Part shown: piece after piece, positions 21,979-33,281 of the stretch
How the letters are laid out: each line of letters begins with the position of its first letter
How positions within the stretch are numbered: position 1 is the first letter of the stretch
NCBI GenBank assembly: GCA_963764695.1
Contig: CAVXTW010000006.1
Coordinates: 248,001-312,000 of the forward strand
Source of the DNA: DATFRY01 sp963764695
GTDB taxonomy: Bacteria > Myxococcota_A > Polyangia > Haliangiales > Haliangiaceae
Direction: 5' to 3'
DNA: 64,000 nt
Notes under the pieces: model-generated
The model's input: the letters and a program-made list of their open reading frames with translations, nothing else
What the model was told of the DNA's origin: nothing
Database searches by the model: none
Position numbers and translations under genes: made by a program

Positions 21979-22813
21979 GCTGCCCGAGGTCGAGACCGTG
22001 CGGCGCACGCTGGAGCCGGCGGTCGGTCGGCGCGTGCTCGGCGTGTGGACCAGCGGCTTCCCGCTGCGCATGAACCAGCCGGTCAACCGGGCCGGTCTCG
22101 AGCGCGCCGCGGTCGGCGCGGTGCTCGGCGCGGTGACCCGCCACGGCAAGTACCTCATGCTCGAGTTCGAGCAGCGCGGCGAGCTGGTGCTGGTCCACCT
22201 CGGCATGACCGGCAACCTGCGCCTGGTGCCGCAGACGATGCCGCAGGCGGCGCACACGCACGTCGTGTTCTCGCTCGACGGGCCGCGCCACATCCGCTAC
22301 TCGGATCCGCGCCGCTTCGGCCTCGTCGCGGTGGCGCCTGGCGGTGCGCGCCGGCGCGAGCACCCGGCCCTGGCCGCGCTCGGCCGCGATCCGCTGCTCG
22401 AGCGGGTCGGCGGGCGCTTCTTCCACGACGCCATCCACCGCAGCAAGCAGGTGGTCAAGACCGTCCTGCTCGACCAGCGCATCCTGGCCGGGGTCGGCAA
22501 CATCTATGCGTGCGAGGCGCTGTGGCTGGCGCGGGTGGCGCCGACCGTGCGCGCTCACAAGCTGTCGCGCGCTCAGTCCGACGAGCTGGTGCGCGCCGTG
22601 CGCGGGGTCATGCGCCACGCCCTGACCCGGGGTGGCACCAGCCTGCGCGACTTCGTCGACGCCGAGGGAATGGAAGGGGCGAACGCCGATTATCTGCGCG
22701 TGTACGGCCGGGAGGGGGAGCCGTGCCTGCGCCGCGGCTGCGGTGGTCGGATCCGGCGCGTCGTGATCCAAGGACGGTCCACCTTCTATTGTCCACGCTG
22801 TCAGAGACGGTAG
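21971..22813 (+). CDS. mutM: Formamidopyrimidine-DNA glycosylase MutM (Fpg)
   Basis: MutM removes 8-oxoguanine and formamidopyrimidines and nicks the abasic site. The mature N-terminus PELPEVETVRRTLEP provides the catalytic Pro and Glu; VLVHLGMTGNL and the H2TH segment LLDQRILAGVGNIYACEALW are present. The only start matching this N-terminus is a TTG at 21971 within rsmA. The C-terminal zinc finger is odd: the first Cys pair is CLRRGC (C-x4-C) rather than C-x2-C, followed by the normal FYCPRCQ. The 280-residue length is typical. Confidence 0.95.
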   Translation: MPELPEVETVRRTLEPAVGRRVLGVWTSGFPLRMNQPVNRAGLERAAVGAVLGAVTRHGKYLMLEFEQRGELVLVHLGMTGNLRLVPQTMPQAAHTHVVFSLDGPRHIRYSDPRRFGLVAVAPGGARRREHPALAALGRDPLLERVGGRFFHDAIHRSKQVVKTVLLDQRILAGVGNIYACEALWLARVAPTVRAHKLSRAQSDELVRAVRGVMRHALTRGGTSLRDFVDAEGMEGANADYLRVYGREGEPCLRRGCGGRIRRVVIQGRSTFYCPRCQRR

Positions 22814-22928
22814 AGGGTGGAGGGAGGCCCAGGGCGGCATCGGAAGCGCGGTTTCGGCCGGTTTCGAGGGTTTGCGCGGTCCGGGGCCTTGGGATACTGT
22901 GATAGCCCCGTCTCGGGGGCGAGCTCTC

Positions 22929-23531
22929 ATGCTGCGCGACGATGCCGATGAAGTCCTGATGGTCGCCTATCAGAAGGGCGATGTCCGGGCCTTCGAGATC
23001 CTGCTGACGCGCCACCGGCGGCCGGTGTTCAACTTCATCCTGCGCTACGTCGGGTTGCGCGAGACCGCGGAAGATCTTCTGCAAGAGACCTTCCTTCGGG
23101 TCATCAAGGGGGCCGAGGCGTACCAGCGCCAGGCCAAGTTCACGACGTGGCTTTACACCATCGCGCGGAACCTGTGCGTTGACCAGTCGAGGCGCGCCAA
23201 GCACCGCAAGGCGCAATCGCTCGATGCACCCATGAACAGCTCCGCCGAAAGCGGGACGCTCCTCGACGTCATTCCGGCCAACGAGATCGCCTCGGACCGG
23301 CAGACCGTCAACAAGGAGCTGCACCTCAAGATGGAGGCCGCGCTCTCCCGCCTGTCGGAGGAGCAGCGCGAGGTGTTCCTGATGCGCGAGTTCCTCGACA
23401 TGCCGTTCAAGGACATCGCGCAGGTGGTCGGCGTTCCGGAGAACACGGTCAAGAGCCGGATGCGCTATGCGCTCGAGAAGCTGCGCCTCGAGCTGGACGA
23501 GTACAAGGACATGGCCAAGGCGATGCCATGA
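22929..23531 (+). CDS. ECF-type RNA polymerase sigma factor
   Basis: Sigma70-family extracytoplasmic-function sigma factor of 200 residues. Region 2 lies at about 25-95 (DVRAFEILLTRHRRPVFNFI, DLLQETFLRVIKG, FTTWLYTIARNLCVDQSRR) and region 4 at about 140-190 (LSRLSEEQREVFLMREFL, PFKDIAQVVGVPENTVKSRM). I chose the ATG at 22929 because the 19 upstream in-frame residues carry no family sequence. A possible promoter TTGCGC-17-TACTGT ends about 30 bp upstream. The stop overlaps the next gene (ATGA), the usual coupling to an anti-sigma factor. Confidence 0.92.
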   Translation: MLRDDADEVLMVAYQKGDVRAFEILLTRHRRPVFNFILRYVGLRETAEDLLQETFLRVIKGAEAYQRQAKFTTWLYTIARNLCVDQSRRAKHRKAQSLDAPMNSSAESGTLLDVIPANEIASDRQTVNKELHLKMEAALSRLSEEQREVFLMREFLDMPFKDIAQVVGVPENTVKSRMRYALEKLRLELDEYKDMAKAMP

Positions 23532-24634
23532 CGACCGGCGGGCGACAGGACCTGGGCGGCAGTCCGCCGGGCGGCGACGATCTCGTCGACCTGCTCTACG
23601 GTGAGCTGCCGCCGGACGAGGAGCGGGCGATTCGCGCCCGCGTCGCCGGCGACCCGAACCTGTCGGCGCAGCTGTCCGAGCTCGAGCGCGTGCGCGAGAT
23701 GGTGCGCGCCTTACCCGAGGAAGAGCCGCCGCCCGCCATCTCGGCCCAGCTCCTGGCTCACGCGGCACAGGCCGCGCAGAGGCGGGGCGGGACGGCGCCG
23801 GTGGTCGCGCCCGGCTTCTGGGCGCGGCTGCGCTCGTGGTTCCAGCCGATCATCGCGCATCCCGGCCTGGCGGCTGCCTGCTCGCTCGTGCTGGTCGCCG
23901 GCGTGGCCGGGGTCTTGATCTTGCGGCAGGGCGACAAGCTGACCTCGGCGACGCGTAGCGCCGAGCCGGAGCCGGAAGCGGATCAGCGGTCGATCAGTCC
24001 GGGGGCGTCGGCGGAGGCGCCGCCGGCCGCCGAGAGCGCACCGACGGGAGCTGCTGGTGGCGAGGCCTCCGCCGTCGAGGGCGACCAGGCGCCGGCCGAA
24101 GCGCCCGCCGATGAGCCATCGGGCGTGGTGTCCGGCGACAAGACGCGCACGGCGCGGCGTCCTCGCGCGTATCGCATGCCCGACGGCAAGGATTCCGCTT
24201 CCCGGGATGATCGAGTGAAGCAGGACGCGCCGGCCAGCAAGGGCGGCGCGCTCGGCATGACCAAGGAAAAGTCGCCCACGCCATCCGACGATGCCGACGA
24301 TGCCGACGAGAGCGGAGCCGCGGCCGGCCGCGCCGAGGAGGCCGAGCAGCAGCAGGGTGCCGAGGCGCCTGCGGAACCGGCTCCGCCGCCTGCCTCCGCA
24401 CCGACAGCCCCGCAGCCGTCGCCGACCACGGCGGACCCGTCGTCGGGCGAGGCGCGCGCGCTGCACGAGCAGGCGGTCAAGGCGGCGGCCGCCCGGCGCT
24501 GCCTCGAGGTCCAGTCGCTCGACCAGAAGATCCGATCACTCGATCCCGCCTACCACGAGCGCTCGGTCCTGCGCGACAAGCGGCTCGCGGTCTGTCTGTC
24601 CGCGAACAAGCCGGCCAAGGCGCGGCGCAAGTAG
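23528..24634 (+). CDS. Probable membrane anti-sigma factor
   Basis: The 368-residue product has an N-terminal anti-sigma-like helical segment (DLVDLLYGELPPDEERAIRA, about residues 18-37) without the zinc-binding H-x3-C-x2-C. A single TM helix lies at about 115-135 (GLAAACSLVLVAGVAGVLIL), followed by a long acidic and Pro/Ala-rich outer part and a short conserved-looking C-terminus (AAARRCLEVQSLDQKIRSLD). Coupling by ATGA to the sigma gene and the topology suggest it holds the sigma factor at the membrane. That function is inferred from context. Confidence 0.72.
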   Translation: MTTGGRQDLGGSPPGGDDLVDLLYGELPPDEERAIRARVAGDPNLSAQLSELERVREMVRALPEEEPPPAISAQLLAHAAQAAQRRGGTAPVVAPGFWARLRSWFQPIIAHPGLAAACSLVLVAGVAGVLILRQGDKLTSATRSAEPEPEADQRSISPGASAEAPPAAESAPTGAAGGEASAVEGDQAPAEAPADEPSGVVSGDKTRTARRPRAYRMPDGKDSASRDDRVKQDAPASKGGALGMTKEKSPTPSDDADDADESGAAAGRAEEAEQQQGAEAPAEPAPPPASAPTAPQPSPTTADPSSGEARALHEQAVKAAAARRCLEVQSLDQKIRSLDPAYHERSVLRDKRLAVCLSANKPAKARRK

Positions 24635-24695
24635 GACTCTCGCGGGCGAGCCGGATCGACTCGTCGAGGAGCCGGACCGGCCGCGGGCAACGACC

Positions 24696-25127
24696 TCAGC
24701 CAGCTCGATCCGACGCCATCTGCCGCAGCATGCGCCGCGTGATCACGCGGTGGGCGCCGCTGCCGATCACGGCGGCGCGATAGAGACGCCCGAGCAGGCC
24801 GGGGAAGGCGGCGTCGGTCCGCGCGCGCACGCGATCGCCGTCAACGTGGATGGTGAGCCGGTAGCGCGCGAAGCGATGCCGGCCCTCGAGCGTGATGCGC
24901 CGGCCGGGCTCGGCGTCGACGACCCGGAACCCCGGCACGGTCTGCCCGACGTGCCCGTCGAAGTGGTCGCTCTGACCCGATGGATCGCTGCCGAGCAGGC
25001 GCGCGAACCGCGGCGCGCCACCCATCGTGCGGCGCAGCGTGCGCAGCACCGACTCCCAGGCCACCTCGGGCGTGGCCTTCGTCGCCACGGCGTGCTCGTC
25101 AACATGCGGAAGCTGTTCCATGGCCAT
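24696..25127 (-). CDS. SRPBCC-superfamily protein
   Basis: A 143-residue protein that looks like a START/Bet v1-type (SRPBCC) fold: ATPEVAWESVLRTLRRTM near the start, then alternating strands (GFRVVDAEPGRRITLEGRHR, FARYRLTIHVDGDRVRARTD) and a long C-terminal helix (SGAHRVITRRMLRQM). Such proteins bind hydrophobic ligands; the ligand is unknown. It follows rnhB after 37 bp on the same strand and may be the last gene of that operon. It converges with the anti-sigma gene across 61 bp. Confidence 0.75.
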   Translation of the reverse strand: MAMEQLPHVDEHAVATKATPEVAWESVLRTLRRTMGGAPRFARLLGSDPSGQSDHFDGHVGQTVPGFRVVDAEPGRRITLEGRHRFARYRLTIHVDGDRVRARTDAAFPGLLGRLYRAAVIGSGAHRVITRRMLRQMASDRAG

Positions 25128-25164
25128 TCGATGGTCGCCGGGGGCGCCCGGTTGCAGCGGGCAG

Positions 25165-25875
25165 CTACAAGAGGGCCAGCTGGCCCTCGCGCTCGTCAGG
25201 GCAGTCGGCGTACGGATCGAACGGGCGGCCGACGATCTCGTCCAGATACAGGTGCGGCCAGGAGCGGCGCGCCTCGGGCGGCAGGCGGCCGAAGCGGCGC
25301 ACGTAGTCGCACAGAAATGCGCGCGTGCGGGCGTTCACGTAGCCGCCCCCCTCGACCCGGCCGAACAGCGGCTGGTAGCGGGCGGCGATGCGCTCGAACA
25401 GATGGTCGCGCCGAACCTTTGCCACCACCGACGCGGCGGCGACGGCGGCGTGGCGCTCCTCGCCGCGGTTCCAGGCCTCGAGGTGGGGGTAGACGCCGCT
25501 GAGCGGGCCGAACAGCACCTTGCCGTCGGTGACGATGCGGTCGACCTCGGGGGCGCGGCCGATGAGCTCGGTGGCGATCTCGCGCTCGAGCACGTTGAGC
25601 TCGCCGCGCTGGACCCGGCGGTCGATGACCGACACGTCCACCACGCGCACGCCGACGAAGGTGGCGCGCGCCTTGATGCGCTCGGCCATGGCGCGGCGGT
25701 GCTCGCGGCCCTGGGCGCTCGAGCCGTACGCCTTGGAGTCGCGCAGACCGGCGCGACTGAGAGCGCGGGCGGCGTGGCTGTCGAGCACGACCGCGGCCAG
25801 CACCATGGGCCCGATGACCGGGCCGCGGCCGGCCTCGTCGATGCCGAGGGTCATGCGGATGATGGCGCCGCTCAT
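25165..25875 (-). CDS. rnhB: Ribonuclease HII
   Basis: RNase HII cuts the RNA strand of RNA-DNA hybrids and starts removal of single ribonucleotides from DNA. The 236 residues show GIDEAGRGPVIGPMVLAAVV (the catalytic Asp-Glu pair near residue 13), SKAYGSSAQGREHR, the central Asp in IVTDGKVLFGP, and AAASVVAKVRRDHLFERIAARY. The start ATG overlaps the TPR-dynamin stop by 4 nt, tying this housekeeping enzyme to the dynamin operon. Confidence 0.94.
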   Translation of the reverse strand: MSGAIIRMTLGIDEAGRGPVIGPMVLAAVVLDSHAARALSRAGLRDSKAYGSSAQGREHRRAMAERIKARATFVGVRVVDVSVIDRRVQRGELNVLEREIATELIGRAPEVDRIVTDGKVLFGPLSGVYPHLEAWNRGEERHAAVAAASVVAKVRRDHLFERIAARYQPLFGRVEGGGYVNARTRAFLCDYVRRFGRLPPEARRSWPHLYLDEIVGRPFDPYADCPDEREGQLALL

Positions 25876-28810
25876 GATCGCTTCGCGCCTCCGCCGACAA
25901 GAGCCTCGAGCCGCTGCTCCAGCCCGGCCAGCGCGCGGCCGGGGCCGACCTCGAGGTCGAACACGCTCAGCTCGGCCTGCTCGGCCAGATGATCGAGGCG
26001 CTCGGCCACGCGGTCGAGCGCGGCGCAGCCGGCCTCGGCCAGCGGCACCGACACGGTGGCGTCCAGGTCGGGCGAGTCGCGATAGAGCGCGTGGTAGACC
26101 GCGTCCTCTTCGAGATCCAGTTTCGGCAGATCGCGCCGGAAGAACGCGTCCACGTATCCTCCTTCGAGGTAGCCGCGCAGATAAGCGAGAGTGCGAGCGT
26201 ACACCTGCGCGTCCAGGATCTCGATCGAGTCTGACAGTGCGCGCAGGACCTCGGCGGTGGCCGGGTCGCCGCCGACCTCGGGAGCACCGTGAGCGGGCTG
26301 CACGTGCGCCACCGCCGACGCTCCTGCCTCGCGCAGCTCGCCGTCGACGCGGCGCCGGCTCTGCTCGAGCAGCGACGCGAAGCCGCCCTCGAGCAGCGAG
26401 ACCAGGTAGTCGCGGTCGGCGCGCGATGCGCGGTGCGATCCGAAGGGCAGCCGCCGCGGCACCACCAGCTCGAGCACCTCGCGCGCGGCGCTGCGATAGA
26501 GGAGCGCCGCGCCTTCACTCAGTCGGCGCCGCTCGCGCGCCACGGCCTGGTCGAAGAAGCGCGCGCGCGCCTCGCGGGCCGCGGCCGCCGCGCTGCGACG
26601 CTGCGAGGCCAGCTCGGCCGCCTCGCCGCGGGCGCCGGCCACCCGCTCGCCGCCGCGGGCGAGCATTCCCTGTAGCCGGCGGGCGAGCATCTGGCGCTTG
26701 ATCTCTCGCGCGCGGGTGAAGAAGCGCTCCTCGAGCGCGGCCAGCAGCGCCTGCCAGGCCGGGTCCTTGCCGCCCGATTCGAGCGCGCGCCGGGCCGACA
26801 GCGGCACGACTGCCTCGACCAGCTCGCCGAGCTCGCGGGTCACGTACTTGACGATGGCGTGCTGCTCGCCGTCGTCGATCTGATCGATCTTGTTGAGCAC
26901 GCCGAGCAGGCGCACGCCTTCTCGCGCGACGGCGGCCAGTGCGGCGCGCTCGGTGGCCTTGCCGGCCTGCTGGGCGGCGAACAGCCATACAACGGCGTCG
27001 GCGCGGGCGATGAAGCCGCGCGCCACCTCCTCGTGCTCGGGCAGGATCGAGTTGAGGCCCGGCGTGTCGATCAGGCTGACCCGCTGCAGCGAGTCGAGCG
27101 GCAGGAGGATCTCGACGAGGCTGACCTGGCGGACATCGGCCGGCCCCAGCGCGCGCAGCCGATCGAACAGCGCAGACCAGGCCAGGCTCTCGGTGCGACC
27201 GTCGCGGTACAGGATGCGGCCGCCGCGCTCGCGCCCGTACTTGACGACGTTGATCGTGGCGGTTGTCGGCGTGATGCCGGTCGGGGCCACGTCCTCGCCG
27301 ATGAACGCGTTGATGAAGGTGGACTTGCCGCTGGAGAACTCGCCCATGACGGTGACAAGCAGCGGCTGGTCGAAGTCGGTGGCGGCGCGGGCGGCGTCGC
27401 CGCTCAGGTGGGCGAGCTCGGGCCGGCGCTGGCACAGTCGATCCAGCTCGCTGGCCAGCTCGTAGAGCGCGCCCGGATCGTCCGGATCGTCGACACCGCC
27501 CTCGCGCACCTCGAGCTCGCGGCCGCGCGCCTCGGTGAGCGCGGCGCGGGCGCGCGCATCGCGCGGCGCGGCATGCAGGGCACCGAGCGCCCAGTGGGCC
27601 GCGCGTGCCGCGGTCTCGGTCGAGCCCTCGGCCAGGGCCAGCTCGGCCAGGGCCAGACGCGCCTCGGGTCCGCGGTCGCGCTCGAGGGCGGCCAGAAACG
27701 TGGTCTGCGCGGCGGCACGGTCGTCGGCGCGCAGGAGCGAGCGGCCCTGCGCGATGAGCGCGCGCGGATCGCCGGCGTCGTCGGTCAGGATGCGGCTGGC
27801 CAGCGGGACCGCGGCCGCCAGATCGTCGGCGGCCAGCGCGGCATCGAGGGCGCGCTGCTCGACCGCGCGGCCGGCGCCCTGCTCGAGCGCGGCGCGGAAG
27901 CTGACCAGCGCGGCTTGATGGTCCCCGGCCGCGGCAAGCGCGTTGCCCAGTCGAGCGTGCACGTCGGCTCGCGCGACGCCGGCGACCGACAGCGCCTCGC
28001 GATAGTGGGCCGCGGCCGCCGCCGGATCGCCGAGCGCCAGCTCGGTGTCGCCCAGCCCGGCCAGGCCGTCGGCCAGCATCGCGTCGCTGTCGGGTGGCAC
28101 CGGCGGGCTCGGCCGTGATCGCGCCGCTGCGATGGCGCGCTCGTACCAGGCCCTCGCGGCGACCGGATCCCCCTCGGCGAGGTCGAGCCAGCCGAGCGCC
28201 AGCCAGGTCAGGACCGGAGCGTCCTCGCTGTCGGCGGCGCGTCGCAGGTGGCGTCTGGCCTCGGCGCGCGAGCCGTCCGGATCGGCGCACAGCGCGTCGC
28301 CCAGCGCGGCCAGGGCGGCCGCGTCGGTGGGCGCCTCGGCGACCGACTTGCGCAGCTCGCGGATCGCCTTGTCGAGGTCGCCGGCGATGCGGTGGCCCAT
28401 GCCCATGCCGCGGTAGGCGGCGGCCAGGATGGTGCGGTCGCCGCCGGCGCGGGCCTGGGCGCGGCGGAAGTCGGCGATCGCCTCCGTCGGTGGGCCGCGC
28501 CGCAGTCGGGCCTCGCCGCGGCCGAGATAGCCCTGCGGAAGATCGCCGGCCCGCTCGATGGCGCGCTCGAACGCGTCGCTGGCCTCGTCGAGCTTGCCCA
28601 GCTCGAGCAGCGCGGCGCCGTGCAGGTACTGGGCGCCGGCGTGATCGGGCCGGGTCGCGACCAGATCGGCAAGCACCTCGGCCGCGTCGGCGGCGCGGCC
28701 GGCGTCGAGATCGGAGCGGGCCTGGTCGAGCGAGTTCCTGAAGTCGTCCGGCAGGAGCTCGCCGGCCAGATCTTGCAGGCGCCGCTCGATGCGGGACCAG
28801 AGCGACACGG

Positions 28811-28814
<4 letters not shown>
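25872..28814 (-). CDS. TPR-repeat dynamin-family GTPase
   Basis: A 980-residue fusion. Residues about 30-400 are tetratricopeptide repeats (AGAQYLHGAALLELGKLDEA, LPQGYLGRGEARLRRGPPTE, AAAAHYREALSVAGV). From about 485 comes a dynamin-like GTPase: P-loop MGEFSSGKSTFINAFIG, the GITPTTATIN switch, DTPGLNSILPEHEEVARGFI and NKID (about 640). A helical stalk follows. The start is a GTG at 28814 overlapping the upstream dynamin stop (GTGA). Bacterial dynamins reshape or fuse membranes and often work in pairs. The TPR arm could recruit a partner; that role is inferred. Confidence 0.88.
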
Positions 28815-30619
<1,805 letters not shown>

Positions 30620-30623
<4 letters not shown>

Positions 30624-31561
30624 GCGAACACGCTCATCAGCTCGGCGACCTTGGTGTCCACCTCGTCGGCCGACATGCCGCCGGCGTCTGCCTGCCCGGT
30701 CAGCTTGTGGTAGAGCAGCGACCCCGCGAACACCTCGAGCGCGCGGGCCCGCTTGGGGAGAAACGGATGCGCGCGGAAGATGTCGGCGGCGCGGCCGGCA
30801 GCGCCGCGGGCGGCGTCCAGGTCGGCCAGGTGGGCGCGAACGTCCATGCCTCTCTCCTTGTCGCTCGGTTCGGGTCCGGCGTCGCTGCCGATGTCGCGCG
30901 CGTCGCCGGCGGCGCCGTCGAGCTCCACCTTGACCATGGCGGCCAGCGCCGCGTCCAGGTCGCGAACGGCGATGAGCGAGGCGCGGTCGCACGTGATCTC
31001 GGCGCGGCGCGACCAGCCCTTGAGCGCCATGATGGCCGGCTGCACAATCCAGCGCACGAAGAACATCGCCTCGTGGCGCAGGTAGAAGAGCGCCGTCGAG
31101 TAGGCGACGTGGTTGTTCTGCACGTGGCCGAGCTCGTGGCCGACCAGCGCGACCAGCTCCGGCTCGCTCAGCCGCTCGGCGGCGTGGCGGCTGATCACCA
31201 CCACGGTGTCCTCGTCGGTGCCGAGAGTGGCGGACGGGACCGGGAACTCTCCCTCGGCCACGTACACGCCGGGGACGACGAGCCCGAGCGACTCGCCGGC
31301 CTGGCGCGCGGCGCGGTAGAGCGGCGTGTAGTGGGCGTCGCTGGCCACGATCGAGCGGGCCAGGAGCTCGCGCCGCGCCTTGCTCTTCCACAGCCGGGTG
31401 GTCGCCTCGATGGCGATGATCACCGGCCGCGCGCTGGTGAGGGCGCGCCGCAGCTTGCGCTCGCCGGAGTAGGCGTAGGCGGCGCCGTCGCGCTCGCGCT
31501 GCTCCACCTGGCCCTTCCGGTAGTTCACGTAGCGGACGAAGTCGAAGTCGATGCCCACCAT
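30620..31561 (-). CDS. M48-family zinc metallopeptidase
   Basis: The 313-residue product carries the zinc-binding HELGH motif (LVALVGHELGHVQNNHVAYS, about residues 135-154) and a later Glu-containing RRAEITCDRASLIA that supplies the third ligand, as in HtpX/Ste24-type M48 enzymes. A moderately hydrophobic segment between them (MFFVRWIVQPAIMAL) may contact the membrane. An ATG at 31561 lies 6 nt after a TATACT -10 hexamer, so the mRNA may be leaderless. It heads the overlapping M48-dynamin-dynamin-rnhB set. Substrates are unknown. Confidence 0.88.
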
Positions 31562-31567
31562 GACGGC

Positions 31568-31573
31568 AGTATA
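31568..31573 (-). promoter_or_regulatory. -10 element (TATACT) for a leaderless M48-dynamin transcript
   Basis: TATACT on the minus strand ends 6 nt before the ATG at 31561, placing the expected +1 at the A of ATG. No convincing -35 is seen. This suggests the M48-dynamin operon has its own promoter, separate from the flippase gene upstream. Confidence 0.45.
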
Positions 31574-31590
31574 TCGCTCGACAGCCGGAA

Positions 31591-31608
31591 CGCCCGCCCG
31601 GGCGGGCG
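31591..31608. terminator. 18-bp perfect GC palindrome after the flippase gene
   Basis: CGCCCGCCCGGGCGGGCG is its own reverse complement and sits 2 bp past the flippase stop, before the M48 promoter. It has no U-tract, so it may stall or stabilise an mRNA 3' end rather than act as a classical intrinsic terminator. Confidence 0.4.
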
Positions 31609-31609
31609 C

Positions 31610-32638
31610 TTACGAGCGCGGCCCGATGGCCGGGCCGCCGCCTGTGGCCGCGTCCGGTTCGTCGGGCGCGCTCGCCACGTCGCCGTCGAGCGTGCGCACC
31701 GCGGCCGGGGCGTGGCGGCGCAGCATGGCCAGCGCGATGAGGCCGATGACCACGGCGAACCACAGCGTGGCCAGGCGGGTGAGGATGGTGGCGGCGGCGG
31801 CGGTGGCCTGGTCGGCGCCGTGCACCGACTGCAGCAGCCAGGTCATGCCGGCGTCGGTGACGATCAGGCCGCCGGGCAGGAACGACAGCGCGCCGGCCAC
31901 CGTGGTGGTGGCGTAGATGAGGATGGCGAGCGCGAGCGGCACATGGGCGCCGGCGAAGCCGCTGACGATGAGGGCGAAGCCGATGCACTCGGCCAGCCAG
32001 GCCAGCACACCGAGCGCGCTGGCCCAGGTCAGCGGCCACGGCTTCACCAGCGCGGCGAGCCCGGCGTACACCTCGCGCAGGCGTGGGCGGTAGCGGGCCA
32101 GCCGGCGCGGTCCTGTGGCGAGATCGATGAGGCGGTGGGCCAGGCCGGGCCAGGCCAGGACCACGAGGCCGGCCAGGACCAGAGCGCCGCCGGCGGCGAC
32201 GGTGCTTCCGGCCAGGCCATACAGGGCGACGCCGAGCAGGCCGAGCAGGAGCAGCGCGATGAGGTCGGTGACCCGCTCGGCGACGACGATCGGTGCGCTG
32301 CGCGCGATCGGGATGGCCAGGATGGCGCGCAGGAGGTAGCTCTTGATGAGCTCGCCGATCTTGCCGGGCGTGACCGAGAGGGCGAAGCCGCTGACGAAGA
32401 CGAGCGCCGAGGTGCGCGGCGGCACGGCGATCTCGCGGTTGCGCAGATACAGCGCCCAGCGCACGTAGCGCAGGGCGTAGTTGGTGAGCGCCAGCCCGAG
32501 CGCGGCGGCGAAGGTCCACCAGTGGAAGTCGGCCAGCCGGGCGCCGAGCTGGTTGACGTCGCCGTAGATGGAGACGGCAGCGAAGACCGCTGCGCCCCCG
32601 GCGATCACGACGAGCAGGCGCCGGGTCGTCCGGGTCAC
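31610..32638 (-). CDS. UPF0104/YbhN-like flippase-domain membrane protein
   Basis: A 342-residue polytopic protein with about eight hydrophobic helices, for example LLVVIAGGAAVFAAVSIYG, VTDLIALLLLGLLGVALYGL and FAVVIGLIALAMLRRHA. It has the family motifs YALRYVRWALYLR, the FALSVTPGKIGELIKSYLLR signature and SFLPGGLIVTDAGM. Members of this lysylphosphatidylglycerol-synthase-TM/flippase-like family are thought to move or bind lipids; some are linked to glycosyltransferases. The GTG start and the next gene 48 bp on suggest possible co-expression with M48-dynamins. The lipid substrate is unknown. Confidence 0.88.
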   Translation of the reverse strand: MTRTTRRLLVVIAGGAAVFAAVSIYGDVNQLGARLADFHWWTFAAALGLALTNYALRYVRWALYLRNREIAVPPRTSALVFVSGFALSVTPGKIGELIKSYLLRAILAIPIARSAPIVVAERVTDLIALLLLGLLGVALYGLAGSTVAAGGALVLAGLVVLAWPGLAHRLIDLATGPRRLARYRPRLREVYAGLAALVKPWPLTWASALGVLAWLAECIGFALIVSGFAGAHVPLALAILIYATTTVAGALSFLPGGLIVTDAGMTWLLQSVHGADQATAAAATILTRLATLWFAVVIGLIALAMLRRHAPAAVRTLDGDVASAPDEPDAATGGGPAIGPRS

Positions 32639-32686
32639 TCCCGCGTTCTAACACGGGCCGGCCGGAGGCGCGGGTCAACCCGCTGC

Positions 32687-32716
32687 TTGACCGCCGTCCG
32701 TCGCCTGCCGTACCGT
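32687..32716 (+). promoter_or_regulatory. Sigma70-type promoter of the single-domain response regulator
   Basis: TTGACC at 32687-32692 and TACCGT at 32711-32716 are separated by 18 bp. The predicted start lies about 4 nt before the ATG at 32728, so the mRNA would have almost no leader. Confidence 0.45.
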
Positions 32717-32727
32717 AGCTCCCGCAC

Positions 32728-33132
32728 ATGGCAGACGATCCGGCCGCTCGCAGCTCGCCCCCCGCGACCATCCTGGTCGTGGACGACGCGCCGGAGATCC
32801 TGGCGCTGGTCGAGACGCGGCTCCGGCGCCGCGGCTTCGACGTGGTGACCGCCGCCGACGGCGAGGCGGCCCTGATCGCCGCCCGCGCCCGTCCGCCCGA
32901 CCTGGTCGTGCTCGACATCATGATGCCGAAGCGCAACGGCTGGGAGGTGGCCCGCGCCCTCAAGCGCGACCCGGCCACCCAGGCGACAAAGATCGTCGTG
33001 CTCACGGCGATCGGCGAGCAGGTCAACGAGATCACATCCCCGCTCTACGGGGCGGATGCGTACCTCGACAAGCCCTTCGACTTCGCCGAGCTCGAGCGCA
33101 TCATCGATAATCTGCTGGCCCCCGAAGAGTAG
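32728..33132 (+). CDS. Single-domain response regulator (CheY-like)
   Basis: A 134-residue receiver with no output domain. TILVVDDAPEILALVETRLR supplies the acidic pair, VVLDIMMPKRNGWEVARAL carries the phospho-acceptor Asp (about residue 64), VLTAIGE the conserved Thr, and DAYLDKPFDFAEL the Lys. It must act by binding partners or by phosphotransfer. The cognate kinase is not in this window. It converges with the FHA gene across a large palindrome. Confidence 0.92.
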   Translation: MADDPAARSSPPATILVVDDAPEILALVETRLRRRGFDVVTAADGEAALIAARARPPDLVVLDIMMPKRNGWEVARALKRDPATQATKIVVLTAIGEQVNEITSPLYGADAYLDKPFDFAELERIIDNLLAPEE

Positions 33133-33139
33133 CCGCGCG

Positions 33140-33271
33140 TTTGAACCGCGAAGACGCGAAGGACGCGAAGCGGTGCTTCGTGTTCCCGCGCGCCGGTGAG
33201 AGCCAGCCAGCATCGTTCGGCGCGGGAACACGAAGCACCGCTTCGCGCTCTTCGCGTCTTCGCGGTTCAAA
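33140..33271. repeat. Near-perfect palindrome with 52-bp arms between convergent genes
   Basis: Arms 33140-33191 and 33220-33271 are inverted copies (TTTGAACCGCGAAGACGCG at the outer ends) that differ at about two positions, around a 28-bp loop. The element fills the spacer between the convergent response-regulator stop (33132) and FHA-gene stop (33282). The GAACCGCGAAGACGCGAAGG-type core resembles short palindromic elements dispersed in many genomes. It could form a strong hairpin and end transcription from both sides; it shows no transposase. Confidence 0.85.
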
Positions 33272-33281
33272 GGACCGGCGG

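Noticed and set aside
33140..33271. Insertion sequence ends for the 52-bp inverted repeat
   Set aside because: The arms enclose only 28 bp with no transposase, and no target-site duplication is visible.
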